Assembly (NCBI RefSeq): GCF_001661595.2
Contig: NZ_LYPF02000002.1
Coordinates: forward strand, 186,001-250,000
Source: Crocinitomix algicola
Lineage (GTDB): Bacteria; Bacteroidota; Bacteroidia; Flavobacteriales_D; Crocinitomicaceae
Direction: 5' to 3'
DNA length: 64,000 nucleotides
In this document: piece after piece, positions 42,841 through 52,506 of the stretch
How the letters are laid out: every line of letters starts with the position of its first letter
Numbering within the stretch: position 1 is the first letter of the stretch
The notes under the pieces: generated by a model
The model's input: only the letters and a program-made list of their open reading frames with translations
Database searches by the model: none
Told to the model about the DNA's origin: nothing
Position numbers and translations under genes: made by a program

Positions 42841-44333
42841 TATTTCCAATATAAAACCCAAGCTGAAGAACATCCTTCGACTTGTTTTTGAATATGAACC
42901 TTTGCTTCCTCTGCGGCTATTTCACTTGAATAATTTTCGATAGAAACGTAATTATACTTTCCCTTTAGAACAGTTGCTCTGTAATTTAAAGCAAGGAGTT
43001 CATTTTTCCTTTTTTCGGCATTTTCAGGAATCGAAAAAGCACCTATGATGATATGATAATTTCCAAGTGTATCTTTTATGGTTGATTTCATTGAAGTGTC
43101 GTTGCTATCAACTTCGGTGTTACTTTTTGATTTTTTTTTATCTACCCGTAAAGAAGGCGTTGTCGGTTGACCCGAATTTTGTGGTGTATACAGAAAACTA
43201 AATAAATTTTCAGTCAAATCTTCTTCCTTAAAAGAGGGGAGCTTAAAATCGTGAAATATTTCGATTTTCCCACTGTAACAAGCTACCCAAATGTCATTTT
43301 GCTGCCAATTTCCGCATATTCCAATTGGTTTTTCGCCAGTAGTTATTGTTGCTTCAGTAAGCATTGATGAGGTATTAATTTTCGAAAAACTATTGTCAAA
43401 ATAATTTACAACATACAACCATTTTTCATCTGGAGATAAGGTCATGCTTCTCGGACCTGAACCCGTTTCACACATTTGCCTTTTTCCAGTTTTTAAGTCT
43501 ACTTTTACAATTTTATTACTGGAGTTTACAGATACTAGTAAAGTAGAATCATTATTTGTTAGGAGAATAGACCTTGGAGCTTTGCCAATATCTTTAATAT
43601 AATTTACCGAATAATCCATTAAATCTACCACAGCAATTTTTGTTGAACCCATTACGGTTATATAGGCCTTTGTGCCGTCTTTGTTAATTGCAATGCCTCG
43701 AGGATGAAGGCCAACTTTAACCCGTTTGATTTCTTCCTCTTTAACTAAGTCGATTATAGAAATATCCGAACTTACCCAATTAGAAACGATAAGCGTTTTT
43801 TGATCGGTTGACATGGCAATGAATTTTGGAACAGAACCCACTTTAATAACGGATTCTATTTTATGCGTTTTTAAGTTTATTTTGTAAATAAAACTAGGGT
43901 CATAATTACTGCCCACGCATTGGTCACACCCCGGTTTATTAAATTCGGAGCCTTTCATTTCATAATTTGAAACCCAAAGATAGTTGCCATCTTCAGTAAA
44001 AACACCTTCAACGGGAGCTCCACGATAATAATTTTCTTTATAATTCTTATAGCCGAATTCACTTAAATTGACACCGTCATCTATTGTCGTTATTTCATGT
44101 CCTTCTTGATTATAAAGAACAACAGTATGCCTGTACATCATATTTTGTGCAGCAAAAACCCCTTGACCATTCGTTACGATTGATTTGGGTGAAATACGTC
44201 CGCTGATTTCATGTTTTTTACGAATATGACTTTCTACCTGAGCAATTGAATTTAGGTTGATTGAAAATAAGTAGATTAAGAAGGTCAGTTTTATCAATTT
44301 ATAATATTGCTGATATGAAAAGTTTAATCGCAT
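42840..44333 (-). CDS. YVTN-type beta-propeller fused to a SPOR domain, exported
   Basis: From ATG 44333: signal peptide (LIKLTFLIYLFSINLNSIAQ), then a seven-blade-like propeller with clear YVTN repeats (VPKFIAMSTDQKTLIVSNWVSS; HPRGIAINKDGTKAYITVMGS; GPRSMTLSPDEKWLYVVNYFDN) to about residue 385. A Ser/Lys-rich linker and a C-terminal SPOR domain (YHIIIGAFSIPENAEKRKNEL) follow. Two Cys occur in GCDQCVG. SPOR would place it at septal peptidoglycan, and the propeller could bind a partner or redox cofactor. It follows the mutS2-like gene by 6 bases, an odd partnership. Confidence 0.8.
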   Translation of the reverse strand: MRLNFSYQQYYKLIKLTFLIYLFSINLNSIAQVESHIRKKHEISGRISPKSIVTNGQGVFAAQNMMYRHTVVLYNQEGHEITTIDDGVNLSEFGYKNYKENYYRGAPVEGVFTEDGNYLWVSNYEMKGSEFNKPGCDQCVGSNYDPSFIYKINLKTHKIESVIKVGSVPKFIAMSTDQKTLIVSNWVSSDISIIDLVKEEEIKRVKVGLHPRGIAINKDGTKAYITVMGSTKIAVVDLMDYSVNYIKDIGKAPRSILLTNNDSTLLVSVNSSNKIVKVDLKTGKRQMCETGSGPRSMTLSPDEKWLYVVNYFDNSFSKINTSSMLTEATITTGEKPIGICGNWQQNDIWVACYSGKIEIFHDFKLPSFKEEDLTENLFSFLYTPQNSGQPTTPSLRVDKKKSKSNTEVDSNDTSMKSTIKDTLGNYHIIIGAFSIPENAEKRKNELLALNYRATVLKGKYNYVSIENYSSEIAAEEAKVHIQKQVEGCSSAWVLYWK

Positions 44334-44339
44334 TTTCAA

Positions 44340-46487
44340 TTATCCTTCAACTTCAGATACTGTGGTTTTAATGATAAAATTACCAATTTGAACTGTTAGT
44401 TTTTTACCATCGCGCTCCAATAATACGCCTTTCGTCGATTGGTTTTTCAATTTTATTTTGTTACCAACTATTAAAGTGGCTTCTTTTTTTGCTGCTTTTT
44501 CCTGTTCTATCGCTGCTTCTATCGCTTTCTCTTTTTGAATGTCTTCTTGCGTTTTCTTTGGTACTGCCGGTTGTTGGAGATTTTTCTCTAAAACTGCTGG
44601 TTTGTCTTGTTCAAGAATCTTAGACTTTTCAATGGAAGCCAATTTTTTTAAAGCTTCGTTGATGGCTTTATTCGTTTTATGATGTTTAAATTTTCCTATG
44701 ATTTCATAAAACTTTTTACCGATATTGACAAATTTTTGTTGCTGTTCGATGAAACGATTGATTCGTTCGGATTTTTCTTGTAACCGTTCCAATTTTTCGT
44801 TGTATTCTCGAATGCTTTTTTTGGCTTTGTTTTGAGTTTTATACTGCTCGTTATTAATACGCTTAAACTTTGATTTTTCTTTTTGTAGAGAAGCTGATAA
44901 TGCATCCACTTTAAGCTTGTTTTCAGAAACCTCTAATTTCGCTTGTTCGATCAGCTCTTTAGGAATTCCATTATGCTCAGCTACTTCGAAGGTAAATGAT
45001 GAGCCTGGTAGACCAATAGATAGTTGGAATAATGGTGTTAATTTTTTTGTATCAAATAACATACAAGCATTCTCTGCAGAAGGTAATGAAGACGTTAATA
45101 TTTTAATATTGGTGTAATGAGTTGTGATTACGGAATAAACCGATCTATTGTAGAGCTCTTTATAAAATACTTCCGCTAAGGCGCCACCAAGTTCAGGGTC
45201 TGATCCACTACCAAATTCATCCAATAATAAAAGCGTTTTATCATTGACTGTCTGCAGAAAAAAGTTCATCCTATTTAACCGATAGCTATACGTACTCAAT
45301 TGGTTCTCTATCGATTGGTTATCTCCAATATCGGATAAAACTTGATCAAACCAACAACACGAACTTGTTTCAGACACACTTAAAAATAATCCGCATTGAT
45401 ACATCATTTGCAACAAACCTACCGTTTTCAAGGTAATCGATTTTCCACCTGCATTTGGTCCGGAAATCACCAAGAATCGACCGTTTTCATTCAAAATAAT
45501 TTCTTGCCCTATGGTTTTTAGGTTAGATTGTTGATTTTTCAAATAGAGGAGAGGATGAACAGCATCTTCCCAATGCATAGACTGGGATTGATTAAATCGC
45601 GGACGAATTCCTTTATAGGTTGATGCAAACATTACTTTTGCACTAAGCAAATCAAAGCGAACAAGCAATCGTTGGAAGGCTTTTAATTGTTTTTTTTCGG
45701 AACGTAAAGCTTTCGTTACCTTTTCAAGTATTATGAACAATTCGTTATTTTCATCGATTCTTAATTGCTCTTGTATTTTGTTTAGTTCAACGTTTTCCAG
45801 AGGTTCGATATAGGTAAAGTTACCTTTAGCACTAACACCGTATAATTTACCAGGAACCCTTTTCTTGTATTGCGATAGAACAGCTAATAACCTCCTGTTT
45901 TCTAAAAAAGTTTCCTCTATTTCACCCAATAAATCTTCTTGTTTATACTTTCTCAGAGCTCGATCAAAATTTTTATTGATTTCAACCTGATTGGTTTTTT
46001 GACGTTGTCGTATTGCTGCTAATCTAGGTGTTGCATTGTCCTTAATCTTGAGTTGTTTGATGTCTAAAATACTCGTGATTGTGGTCAGTATTTCTTTAAT
46101 TCCTGTGATATGTTCACATGCACCAAAAATTAGAGGAAACTGAATTTGATTGTTTCGTGCAAAATCAATAATTTGTTTTGTGCCAGCGCAAAGGGAATAT
46201 ACTTTTAATAACTCAGAAAGGATGAGAACCCCATTTTCAATTCTTAAAATATTTAATGCAGTATCTATATCTTCAGCGTTTGGGTGGGGAAAACTTAATC
46301 CATCGTCATTGAAAATTGTTTGAATCTCGGCCAATAAATCGAATTCTTGTTTGAGTTTTTCAGGTGATTCAAAAAAATTCAGGTTCATCGCATTTTGCTT
46401 TGCTTTTTGCGATTTGCAATGCGTTGAAAGCAGTTGGCAAACTACATCAAACTCTAAATCTTTTGCGCTTTGTTTATCAAATTTCAT
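44340..46487 (-). CDS. MutS2-like ATPase without an Smr domain
   Basis: 715 residues. N-terminal MutS2 lever region (DLEFDVVCQLLSTHCKSQKA), the clamp, then ATPase: Walker A SGPNAGGKSITLKT (about residue 340) and Walker B LLLLDEFGSGSDPELGGALAE, and a coiled coil (LQKEKSKFKRINNEQYKTQ). It ends in a KOW-like fold (VGNKIKLKNQSTKGVLLERDGKKLTVQIG). The usual C-terminal Smr nuclease domain is absent; MutS2 with Smr is about 780 residues. MutS2 suppresses recombination or rescues collided ribosomes; which applies here is open. Confidence 0.9.
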   Translation of the reverse strand: MKFDKQSAKDLEFDVVCQLLSTHCKSQKAKQNAMNLNFFESPEKLKQEFDLLAEIQTIFNDDGLSFPHPNAEDIDTALNILRIENGVLILSELLKVYSLCAGTKQIIDFARNNQIQFPLIFGACEHITGIKEILTTITSILDIKQLKIKDNATPRLAAIRQRQKTNQVEINKNFDRALRKYKQEDLLGEIEETFLENRRLLAVLSQYKKRVPGKLYGVSAKGNFTYIEPLENVELNKIQEQLRIDENNELFIILEKVTKALRSEKKQLKAFQRLLVRFDLLSAKVMFASTYKGIRPRFNQSQSMHWEDAVHPLLYLKNQQSNLKTIGQEIILNENGRFLVISGPNAGGKSITLKTVGLLQMMYQCGLFLSVSETSSCCWFDQVLSDIGDNQSIENQLSTYSYRLNRMNFFLQTVNDKTLLLLDEFGSGSDPELGGALAEVFYKELYNRSVYSVITTHYTNIKILTSSLPSAENACMLFDTKKLTPLFQLSIGLPGSSFTFEVAEHNGIPKELIEQAKLEVSENKLKVDALSASLQKEKSKFKRINNEQYKTQNKAKKSIREYNEKLERLQEKSERINRFIEQQQKFVNIGKKFYEIIGKFKHHKTNKAINEALKKLASIEKSKILEQDKPAVLEKNLQQPAVPKKTQEDIQKEKAIEAAIEQEKAAKKEATLIVGNKIKLKNQSTKGVLLERDGKKLTVQIGNFIIKTTVSEVEG

Positions 46488-46656
46488 TAGGCGGTAAAAT
46501 TAATTATAATCTTTTAGCTTTCTATTGCGATTTTTTATTCGAAATCAATAAAAATGATTAAATTATATCCTTTTTGAAAGAAGAAACGAATAATTCAGTG
46601 TTAATAATTAAAATAAATTGTTTTGGTATGAACTTTGAATTAGTTGACTCACACAC

Positions 46657-46664
46657 TATTTTTG
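46657..46664 (+). promoter_or_regulatory. Promoter of the secreted helical protein
   Basis: TTTG (46634-46637), 19 nt, TATTTTTG (46657-46664): full consensus. The ATG at 46689 is 24 nt downstream, so an alternative start at TTG 46644 would lie inside the promoter and is rejected. Confidence 0.7.
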
Positions 46665-46688
46665 TTTAAACATTTAATTGCAAAAAGG

Positions 46689-47336
46689 ATGAAGAATTTT
46701 CTACTATTTTCACTTTTGATTTTATCCAAAATTGGTTTTTCGGATTCCCCATTAACTTCAACCGATTTTTATAAAGCTTATAGCTCAGAAGAAATGGTTA
46801 TTCATGTCCAAGAGCGTGGTTTTGATCAATACTTTGTTGAATTTTTACTAAACAAGCGGAAAGATCCCGTAATTAAAATTGCCGCAATAAACGCATTGGG
46901 TTGGGGACAATCTACCTATATTCAAGAGTTCGAAAGATATCTTTTGAAGAATAGAAGTGGGCTGCAACCTCAGGTGTTTGATTTTTTGCGCTCCACAGAA
47001 GTGTCAGATGAACAAAAGGGAAATTTATCCTTTTTAAAGGGAGATGATTTATTGTGTTGGGCGTATCTCCAGGCAATGTCAGATTATGATAATCCCGAGA
47101 AGGCACTTTATGCTGCAAAAGTCGCCGCTGAGCGTGAGCCCAAAAGCATGGCTCCTGCTGTCGTATATACATTGATTGCCGGACAGGTTGCTTTTGATAG
47201 CGAATGGTGCGAGGTATATAATTTGGGAGTTAAAAATCTAAAAAATACAACCTATAAAAATGACACCCTAAAACAGGATGCCATTCAAATAATAATGGAT
47301 TATTTAGATTTATATAAAACGTATTGTGAAAAGTAA
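46689..47336 (+). CDS. Secreted HEAT-/TPR-like protein of unknown function
   Basis: 215 residues from ATG 46689, signal peptide MKNFLLFSLLILSKIGFS. The mature part is all helical: EEMVIHVQERGFDQYFVEFLLNKRKDPVIKIAAINALGWGQ has the look of a HEAT repeat, and later segments (DNPEKALYAAKVAAEREP) of TPR. Periplasmic or surface. Converges without gap on the oligopeptidase gene. No family recognised. Confidence 0.6.
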   Translation: MKNFLLFSLLILSKIGFSDSPLTSTDFYKAYSSEEMVIHVQERGFDQYFVEFLLNKRKDPVIKIAAINALGWGQSTYIQEFERYLLKNRSGLQPQVFDFLRSTEVSDEQKGNLSFLKGDDLLCWAYLQAMSDYDNPEKALYAAKVAAEREPKSMAPAVVYTLIAGQVAFDSEWCEVYNLGVKNLKNTTYKNDTLKQDAIQIIMDYLDLYKTYCEK

Positions 47337-49382
47337 TTAATGCTCAAGTGCCCACAGAATAAAGGCATACTCAAAAGCCATTTCTTGCAGTTGTTCATAC
47401 CTTCCCGACATGCCACCGTGGCCAGCATCCATATTTGTTTTTAATAAAATTTCATTCGAACTCAAGTTGTAATCGCGAACCTTGGCAACGTATTTCGTAG
47501 GTTCCCAATATTGCACTTGTGAATCATGCAGACCACTTGTAATAAGTATTTTAGGATAATGCTGAGATGAAATTTGATCGTATGGAGAATATGAAAGCAT
47601 ATAATCATAATAGATTTTTTCATTTGGATTTCCCCATTCATCGTACTCTCCTGTAGTTAAAGGAATTTTATCATCAAGCATTGTGGTAACCACGTCCATA
47701 AATGGTACTTGAGCAATTATGGCGCGCCATAAATCAGGTCTTAAATTTGCTATCGCTCCCATCAAGAGACCTCCAGCACTACCTCCCATAGCAAATAATT
47801 TATCAACATGTGCATATTTTTCTGAAACAAGAAATTCGGCTGAAGCAATAAAATCTGTAAACGAATTTTTCTTTTTAAGGAGCTTACCACCTTCATACCA
47901 CGGTGTACCCAGATATTCACCCCCTCTTACATGAGCAATAGCAAACACAAATCCTCGATCGAGTAAACTTAATCTAACCGAGCTAAAGTAGGGGTCAATA
48001 GTTGATCCGTAAGAACCATATGCATAAAGTAACAAGGGTTGTTTACCATTCTTCTGAAATAGGTCCTTTTTATAGACTAAAGAAATGGGAATGTGCGTAC
48101 CATCTTCCGCTTTTGCCCAAACTCTTTCTGAATGATATTCATTCGGTGAGAAATCACCAAGAACGGGTGCTTGTTTTATTAACGTATACTCAAAACTTTC
48201 TAGGTTTATATCATAGATTGTATGTGGTGTGGTCATTGAACTGTACCCAATTCGAACAGATTGATGGTCTGCTTCAGGATTGTTTTCTAGATAAAGTAAA
48301 TACGTTTCTTCTGTAGGAGGCAATTGGCGATGACTCATATCGGTCAAACAATAAACGTTTAACTGACTTAAACCAGCAATTTTTTCTTGTATTACGAGAT
48401 GTGTTTTAAAGACCTCAAAATCTTCAATGAAAACAGTTTCATTATGTTCTTGAATCACTTCCCAGTTTTCAGGGGTTCTCCCTTCTAGGTTGCAACTTAC
48501 AATTTTAAAGTTTTTTGCAGCGTGATTAGTTTTGAGGAAGAACTTGCCTCCGGCCGATTCAGGGTAATATTCATGACCAGTTTCTCTTGGTATAAAAGAA
48601 ACGAAATCAACTTGGTTGTTCGCCGATTTAAACAAAAATTCAGTTGTTAATGTACTGTGACACCCAATGAATAAGTAGTTATAGTCAGAAGATTTATTGA
48701 GGTTGACAATAAATGTATCATCCTCTTCTTGATATATTTCTTTTTTAAGTTTTGTTTCAATATTAATTGATTGAATTAAATAAGGGCGCAGGGTTTCGGT
48801 GTCCTTTAAAGAATAATAGAGGTGAACATTATCATTGTGCCAAGCCAAATCACTTCCTGCATTTTCAATGCAATACGGCAAAATTTCTCCAGTTTCTAAG
48901 TTTTTAAATCGAATTTGATAGAGACGTCTTCCTGTGATATCTTCGGTAAATGCCATAAGGCGATTATCCATTGTTATAGCATACGCCACTACTTCGTAAT
49001 AAGGCAAATCTTTACAAAGTTCATTTTCATCTAAAAGAACCTCTTCTTCGGCATTTAAATTTTCTTTTTTCCGACAATATATTTCAAGTTCTTTCCCTGT
49101 TTCATATCGGCTATAATACCAATAACCATTTTTATAATAGGGAGCTGAGCTGTCATCTTCTTTAATTCTACCTTTCATTTCCTCAAAAAGGGTTAATTGA
49201 AGATTTTTAGTACTACCTAGTACAGACTCTGTGTATTCATTTTCTTTATTTAAGTAGTCAATTACTTCCGGATTTTCGCGTTCACGCATCCAATAATAAG
49301 GATCAATTCGTTCGTGTCCGTGCTTCTTTAAAACGGTTGTTTTTTTTTCTGCCCGAGGAATAGCAGGTGAGGTATCTTTCAT
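47337..49382 (-). CDS. ptrB: Prolyl oligopeptidase family protease, oligopeptidase B-like
   Basis: S9 serine peptidase that cleaves short peptides after Arg or Lys in the cytosol. An N-terminal seven-blade propeller is followed by the alpha/beta hydrolase domain: ALVYKKDLFQKNGKQPLLLYAYGSYG, AMGGSAGGLLMGA with the catalytic Ser (about residue 530), the Asp in GLHDSQVQYWEP and the His in DAGHGG. 681 residues and WKKHGHERIDPYYWMRE-like N-terminus fit the OpdB branch. No signal peptide. Two bases separate it from the upstream L,D-transpeptidase gene. Confidence 0.93.
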   Translation of the reverse strand: MKDTSPAIPRAEKKTTVLKKHGHERIDPYYWMRERENPEVIDYLNKENEYTESVLGSTKNLQLTLFEEMKGRIKEDDSSAPYYKNGYWYYSRYETGKELEIYCRKKENLNAEEEVLLDENELCKDLPYYEVVAYAITMDNRLMAFTEDITGRRLYQIRFKNLETGEILPYCIENAGSDLAWHNDNVHLYYSLKDTETLRPYLIQSINIETKLKKEIYQEEDDTFIVNLNKSSDYNYLFIGCHSTLTTEFLFKSANNQVDFVSFIPRETGHEYYPESAGGKFFLKTNHAAKNFKIVSCNLEGRTPENWEVIQEHNETVFIEDFEVFKTHLVIQEKIAGLSQLNVYCLTDMSHRQLPPTEETYLLYLENNPEADHQSVRIGYSSMTTPHTIYDINLESFEYTLIKQAPVLGDFSPNEYHSERVWAKAEDGTHIPISLVYKKDLFQKNGKQPLLLYAYGSYGSTIDPYFSSVRLSLLDRGFVFAIAHVRGGEYLGTPWYEGGKLLKKKNSFTDFIASAEFLVSEKYAHVDKLFAMGGSAGGLLMGAIANLRPDLWRAIIAQVPFMDVVTTMLDDKIPLTTGEYDEWGNPNEKIYYDYMLSYSPYDQISSQHYPKILITSGLHDSQVQYWEPTKYVAKVRDYNLSSNEILLKTNMDAGHGGMSGRYEQLQEMAFEYAFILWALEH

Positions 49383-49384
49383 TA

Positions 49385-50980
49385 TTATTTAAAATTTGAA
49401 TAAGTGTGAACAAAAAACTTTTCATCTCTTCCATAAATATCTGGATGAAAAATTATGTTTCCAGCGCTATCACCAGTAGCGGTAAAGTATTCGATTTGAA
49501 CTTCAAAAGGTTCATTTAACTCTAATACTCTTTGTTCACCTCTAATTACAATGCTATCCAATGTATCTGCTTCCATTTTATATGCGTCCAATTCTAACAT
49601 CGACTTCGCCAAAAGAAATGGATTTTCTAATCGCACGCAACCGTGTGAATAAGCCCTAACATCATTTGAAAACAGTCTCTTAGAAGGAGTGTCATGAACA
49701 AAAACAGCGTGGATATTTGGAAATAGAAATTTAATCTTGCCTAAACTATTACCTGATCCCCCTTCTTGCCTTACTCGATATGGAAAATTCTTTTCACGAA
49801 TGGTAGCCCAGTCAACGGTATTCGGATCAATTTCCTCCCCTTTTTTAAACAACTTATATCCTTTACTTTGTAAATATGCGCTGTCTTTTTTAACATGATA
49901 TAAAATTTCTGTCGAAGAAATAGAGTAGGGTACATGCCAATATGGATTGGTAACCATTCGTTCCATTTTGGCCTTAAATTCTGGTGTTTGGGTTTTATAT
50001 GCCCCTACAACAACCCTGTGTTTACGCTTAACACGACCACTATCAATAAAATACAAATTAAATTCTGGGATGTTTACCCGGATGTATCGGGTAGGAGATT
50101 CTTTTTTCCAACGCCATTTTTCTAGACTTAAGGCGGCTTGATAAAAACGATCTTGATTACTTTTTTCAAGGGATTTGCCAGTCCATGTGCCAATTATTCC
50201 GTCATCTTTTAACCCATGTTGGAGTTGAAAATTTTTTAGTTCTCGAAGAAACAAAGAATCATTTTTTGCACCCACAGAATCCAAATAATGATAGGCTAAT
50301 AACACTGATTTTGCTTGATTGTAACAAGCGTTTGAATCATCCCTAATATTAGGAATTTTAAAATGCATAGTATCTAATGGGAAATTTACAAGATATTTTT
50401 TTAGTCCTTTTTTAAGTTGAAGGTATTCCCAGTTTTTAGGTTCATGCTCGTAAATGATGGAATGAAGATTTTCGCCTGCTTTAACTCGATTGAGTTGTTC
50501 ATCTATACTAAAATCTAAAGAGTCCTTTTTCCACTGATAGCTGTACGTTGAAGAGTCGATACAGCCCAAAGTAATATGAGAAATATATAGAAAAAAAGCG
50601 TTGGTAAGTAAAAGTTCTGCATCCATTAATGAAGAATCAATTAATGAGTTTATGGTATTGGCATGAAACATCTCTGGAATAAAACCATCAAAATATGAAC
50701 TATCAATTATAATTTTCAGTTTTTTGCCTTTTTCCGTTAAACCTTTATCGTTAATCCAAATCGGAACATAATCTGACTTTTTATAAAAGCTTAAAACCTC
50801 GGTACTTGCAACTAATGTATCCCCTTTATATTCAAGCTGTTTCGTTTCGTAGAATTTCTTTTTGAGTTGCTCGCTTAATTCAATACCTTCTTCTGTTGTC
50901 AAAGCAGAATTGTTTGAACAACTTGTTAGTGTAACGAAAAACACTAATTTTAGTATAACAGATAGAATTATTAACCGCAT
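49385..50980 (-). CDS. L,D-transpeptidase (YcbB-like) lipoprotein
   Basis: Cross-links peptidoglycan 3-3 or attaches proteins to it. Lipobox TLTSC (Cys21) indicates an envelope lipoprotein. A peptidoglycan-binding-like stretch (LKNFQLQHGLKDDGIIGTWTGKSL) precedes the YkuD catalytic domain, with HDTP near residue 430 and SHGCVRLENP carrying the nucleophile Cys448. The 531 residues and insert between PG-binding and catalytic parts match YcbB/LdtD. Paired with the peptidase gene downstream, probably one transcript. Confidence 0.92.
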   Translation of the reverse strand: MRLIILSVILKLVFFVTLTSCSNNSALTTEEGIELSEQLKKKFYETKQLEYKGDTLVASTEVLSFYKKSDYVPIWINDKGLTEKGKKLKIIIDSSYFDGFIPEMFHANTINSLIDSSLMDAELLLTNAFFLYISHITLGCIDSSTYSYQWKKDSLDFSIDEQLNRVKAGENLHSIIYEHEPKNWEYLQLKKGLKKYLVNFPLDTMHFKIPNIRDDSNACYNQAKSVLLAYHYLDSVGAKNDSLFLRELKNFQLQHGLKDDGIIGTWTGKSLEKSNQDRFYQAALSLEKWRWKKESPTRYIRVNIPEFNLYFIDSGRVKRKHRVVVGAYKTQTPEFKAKMERMVTNPYWHVPYSISSTEILYHVKKDSAYLQSKGYKLFKKGEEIDPNTVDWATIREKNFPYRVRQEGGSGNSLGKIKFLFPNIHAVFVHDTPSKRLFSNDVRAYSHGCVRLENPFLLAKSMLELDAYKMEADTLDSIVIRGEQRVLELNEPFEVQIEYFTATGDSAGNIIFHPDIYGRDEKFFVHTYSNFK

Positions 50981-51031
50981 TTCAGTTTAAATATACAGAA
51001 CTGGAATCATATAAAGCCCACTTATTAGCAA

Positions 51032-51643
51032 ATGTACATTACTTATTTATTATTAGCCGTAACAATTTTAATTTCCGTTAAGGCAATTGAAGATAATGTG
51101 CTGAAAGGGCGATTATTATTAAATCCTTATGACGTTACTCATTTTAAAAAATGGTACCGAACATTTACACATGCATTTATTCATGCTGATTGGATGCATT
51201 TAGGATTTAATATGTACGTACTTTATAGTTTTGGAGAAGTATTGGAAAAGAGTTTAGTATACCGTTACGAGTTATGGGGACATGCACTTTTTGCTTTTTT
51301 GTACTTAAGTGCAATATTAATGGCATCGCTTTATTCAATTAATAAACACAAAGACAATCCTAGCTACAACGCCCTTGGAGCATCAGGAGCCGTAATGGCT
51401 GTGCTATTTGCGTTTATTTTAATGAACCCTACTATCGAACTAGGTTTACTTTTTTTACCTATTTATGTACCAGCATATATTTTTGGACCTTTAATTCTTG
51501 TCGCGGAGTATTTTTTAGCGAAAAGAGGAGGAACAGGAATTGCTCATGACGCGCACATTTCTGGAGCAATTTATGGAGTTATTTTTATGTCTTGTGTGGA
51601 TTTAGACTATTTGGCAAACTTTTTAAATCATTTTACAAGATGA
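51032..51643 (+). CDS. Rhomboid family intramembrane serine protease
   Basis: 203 residues, about six helices. FTHAFIHADWMHLGFNMYVLYSFG is the rhomboid L1 and helix 2 signature; GASGA carries the catalytic Ser118; AHISGAIYG carries His175. Cleaves membrane substrates within the bilayer. Its stop overlaps the ATG of the next gene (ATGA), implying coupled translation. Confidence 0.95.
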   Translation: MYITYLLLAVTILISVKAIEDNVLKGRLLLNPYDVTHFKKWYRTFTHAFIHADWMHLGFNMYVLYSFGEVLEKSLVYRYELWGHALFAFLYLSAILMASLYSINKHKDNPSYNALGASGAVMAVLFAFILMNPTIELGLLFLPIYVPAYIFGPLILVAEYFLAKRGGTGIAHDAHISGAIYGVIFMSCVDLDYLANFLNHFTR

Positions 51644-52485
51644 GTCAATATGTAAATAGTAACGGAAATTTACTTTCCGCCGAAGGCTATGTGCTTGAAG
51701 CTGGTAATAGAGGGTATTTATATGGTGATGGATTGTTTGAAACAATTCGTGTAGTAAAAGGGAAAACTTTAAACCTACAACAACATTTAAACCGTTTATT
51801 AGATGGAATGGAAGCGCTGGAAATGGAGGTGCCAAGCGATTTTGATTTTGCGTTTTTCGAACGTGAAATTCATACCTTATTAATAAAAAATGAAATCGAC
51901 TTAAACGCCCGTGTTCGTCTTTCAATTGATCGTAAAACTGGTGGACATTTTTTGCCCATATCCAACAAAGTTGATTATTTAATTGAGGCGGATCGAATAC
52001 CAGAGTATGAATTTAGATTAAATCAAGAAGGGCTCGTAGTGGACCTTTTTGATGAAATAAAAAAACCAATCAATAGTCTGTCTAATTTTAAAACTAAAAA
52101 CTGCTTAATCTATATTTTAGGTCGAATAAGAGCCGTTAAAAAAGGCTTAGATGACCATTTAATCTTGAATGAAAAGAATAGCATTATAGAAAGTACAAGT
52201 TCTAATTTATTTCTAGTGAGCAATGGTGTACTTTATACTTCAAGTTTGGACTCAGGTTGTTTAGGTGGAACAATGCGAATGCAAATAATCAATTTAGCCA
52301 TTGAAAACAATATTAAAGTTTACGAATGCAATTTAAATCCGCAAAACCTATTAGCTGCTGATGAAATGTTTCTTACCAATGCTATAAATGGAGTAAGATG
52401 GATTAAAAAATTTAGATCTAAAAGTTATATAAATGAAATGGCCTCAAAATTGGTCAGTTTATTGAATAAAAAATGGAATCTTTAA
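51640..52485 (+). CDS. PLP-dependent class IV aminotransferase family protein
   Basis: From ATG 51640 (the in-frame ATG 51592 lies inside the rhomboid gene). Fold IV features: GYLYGDGLFETIRV, the Schiff-base Lys in LSNFKTKNCLIY (probably Lys151), SIIESTSSNLFLVSNG and DEMFLTNAINGVRWI. This group includes branched-chain aminotransferase, D-amino acid transaminase and aminodeoxychorismate lyase (PabC). The length (281 residues) and GDGLFETIRV resemble PabC-like enzymes, but the substrate is not certain. Confidence 0.88.
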   Translation: MSQYVNSNGNLLSAEGYVLEAGNRGYLYGDGLFETIRVVKGKTLNLQQHLNRLLDGMEALEMEVPSDFDFAFFEREIHTLLIKNEIDLNARVRLSIDRKTGGHFLPISNKVDYLIEADRIPEYEFRLNQEGLVVDLFDEIKKPINSLSNFKTKNCLIYILGRIRAVKKGLDDHLILNEKNSIIESTSSNLFLVSNGVLYTSSLDSGCLGGTMRMQIINLAIENNIKVYECNLNPQNLLAADEMFLTNAINGVRWIKKFRSKSYINEMASKLVSLLNKKWNL

Positions 52486-52506
52486 GTAAAAAAAATAACC
52501 CTACAA

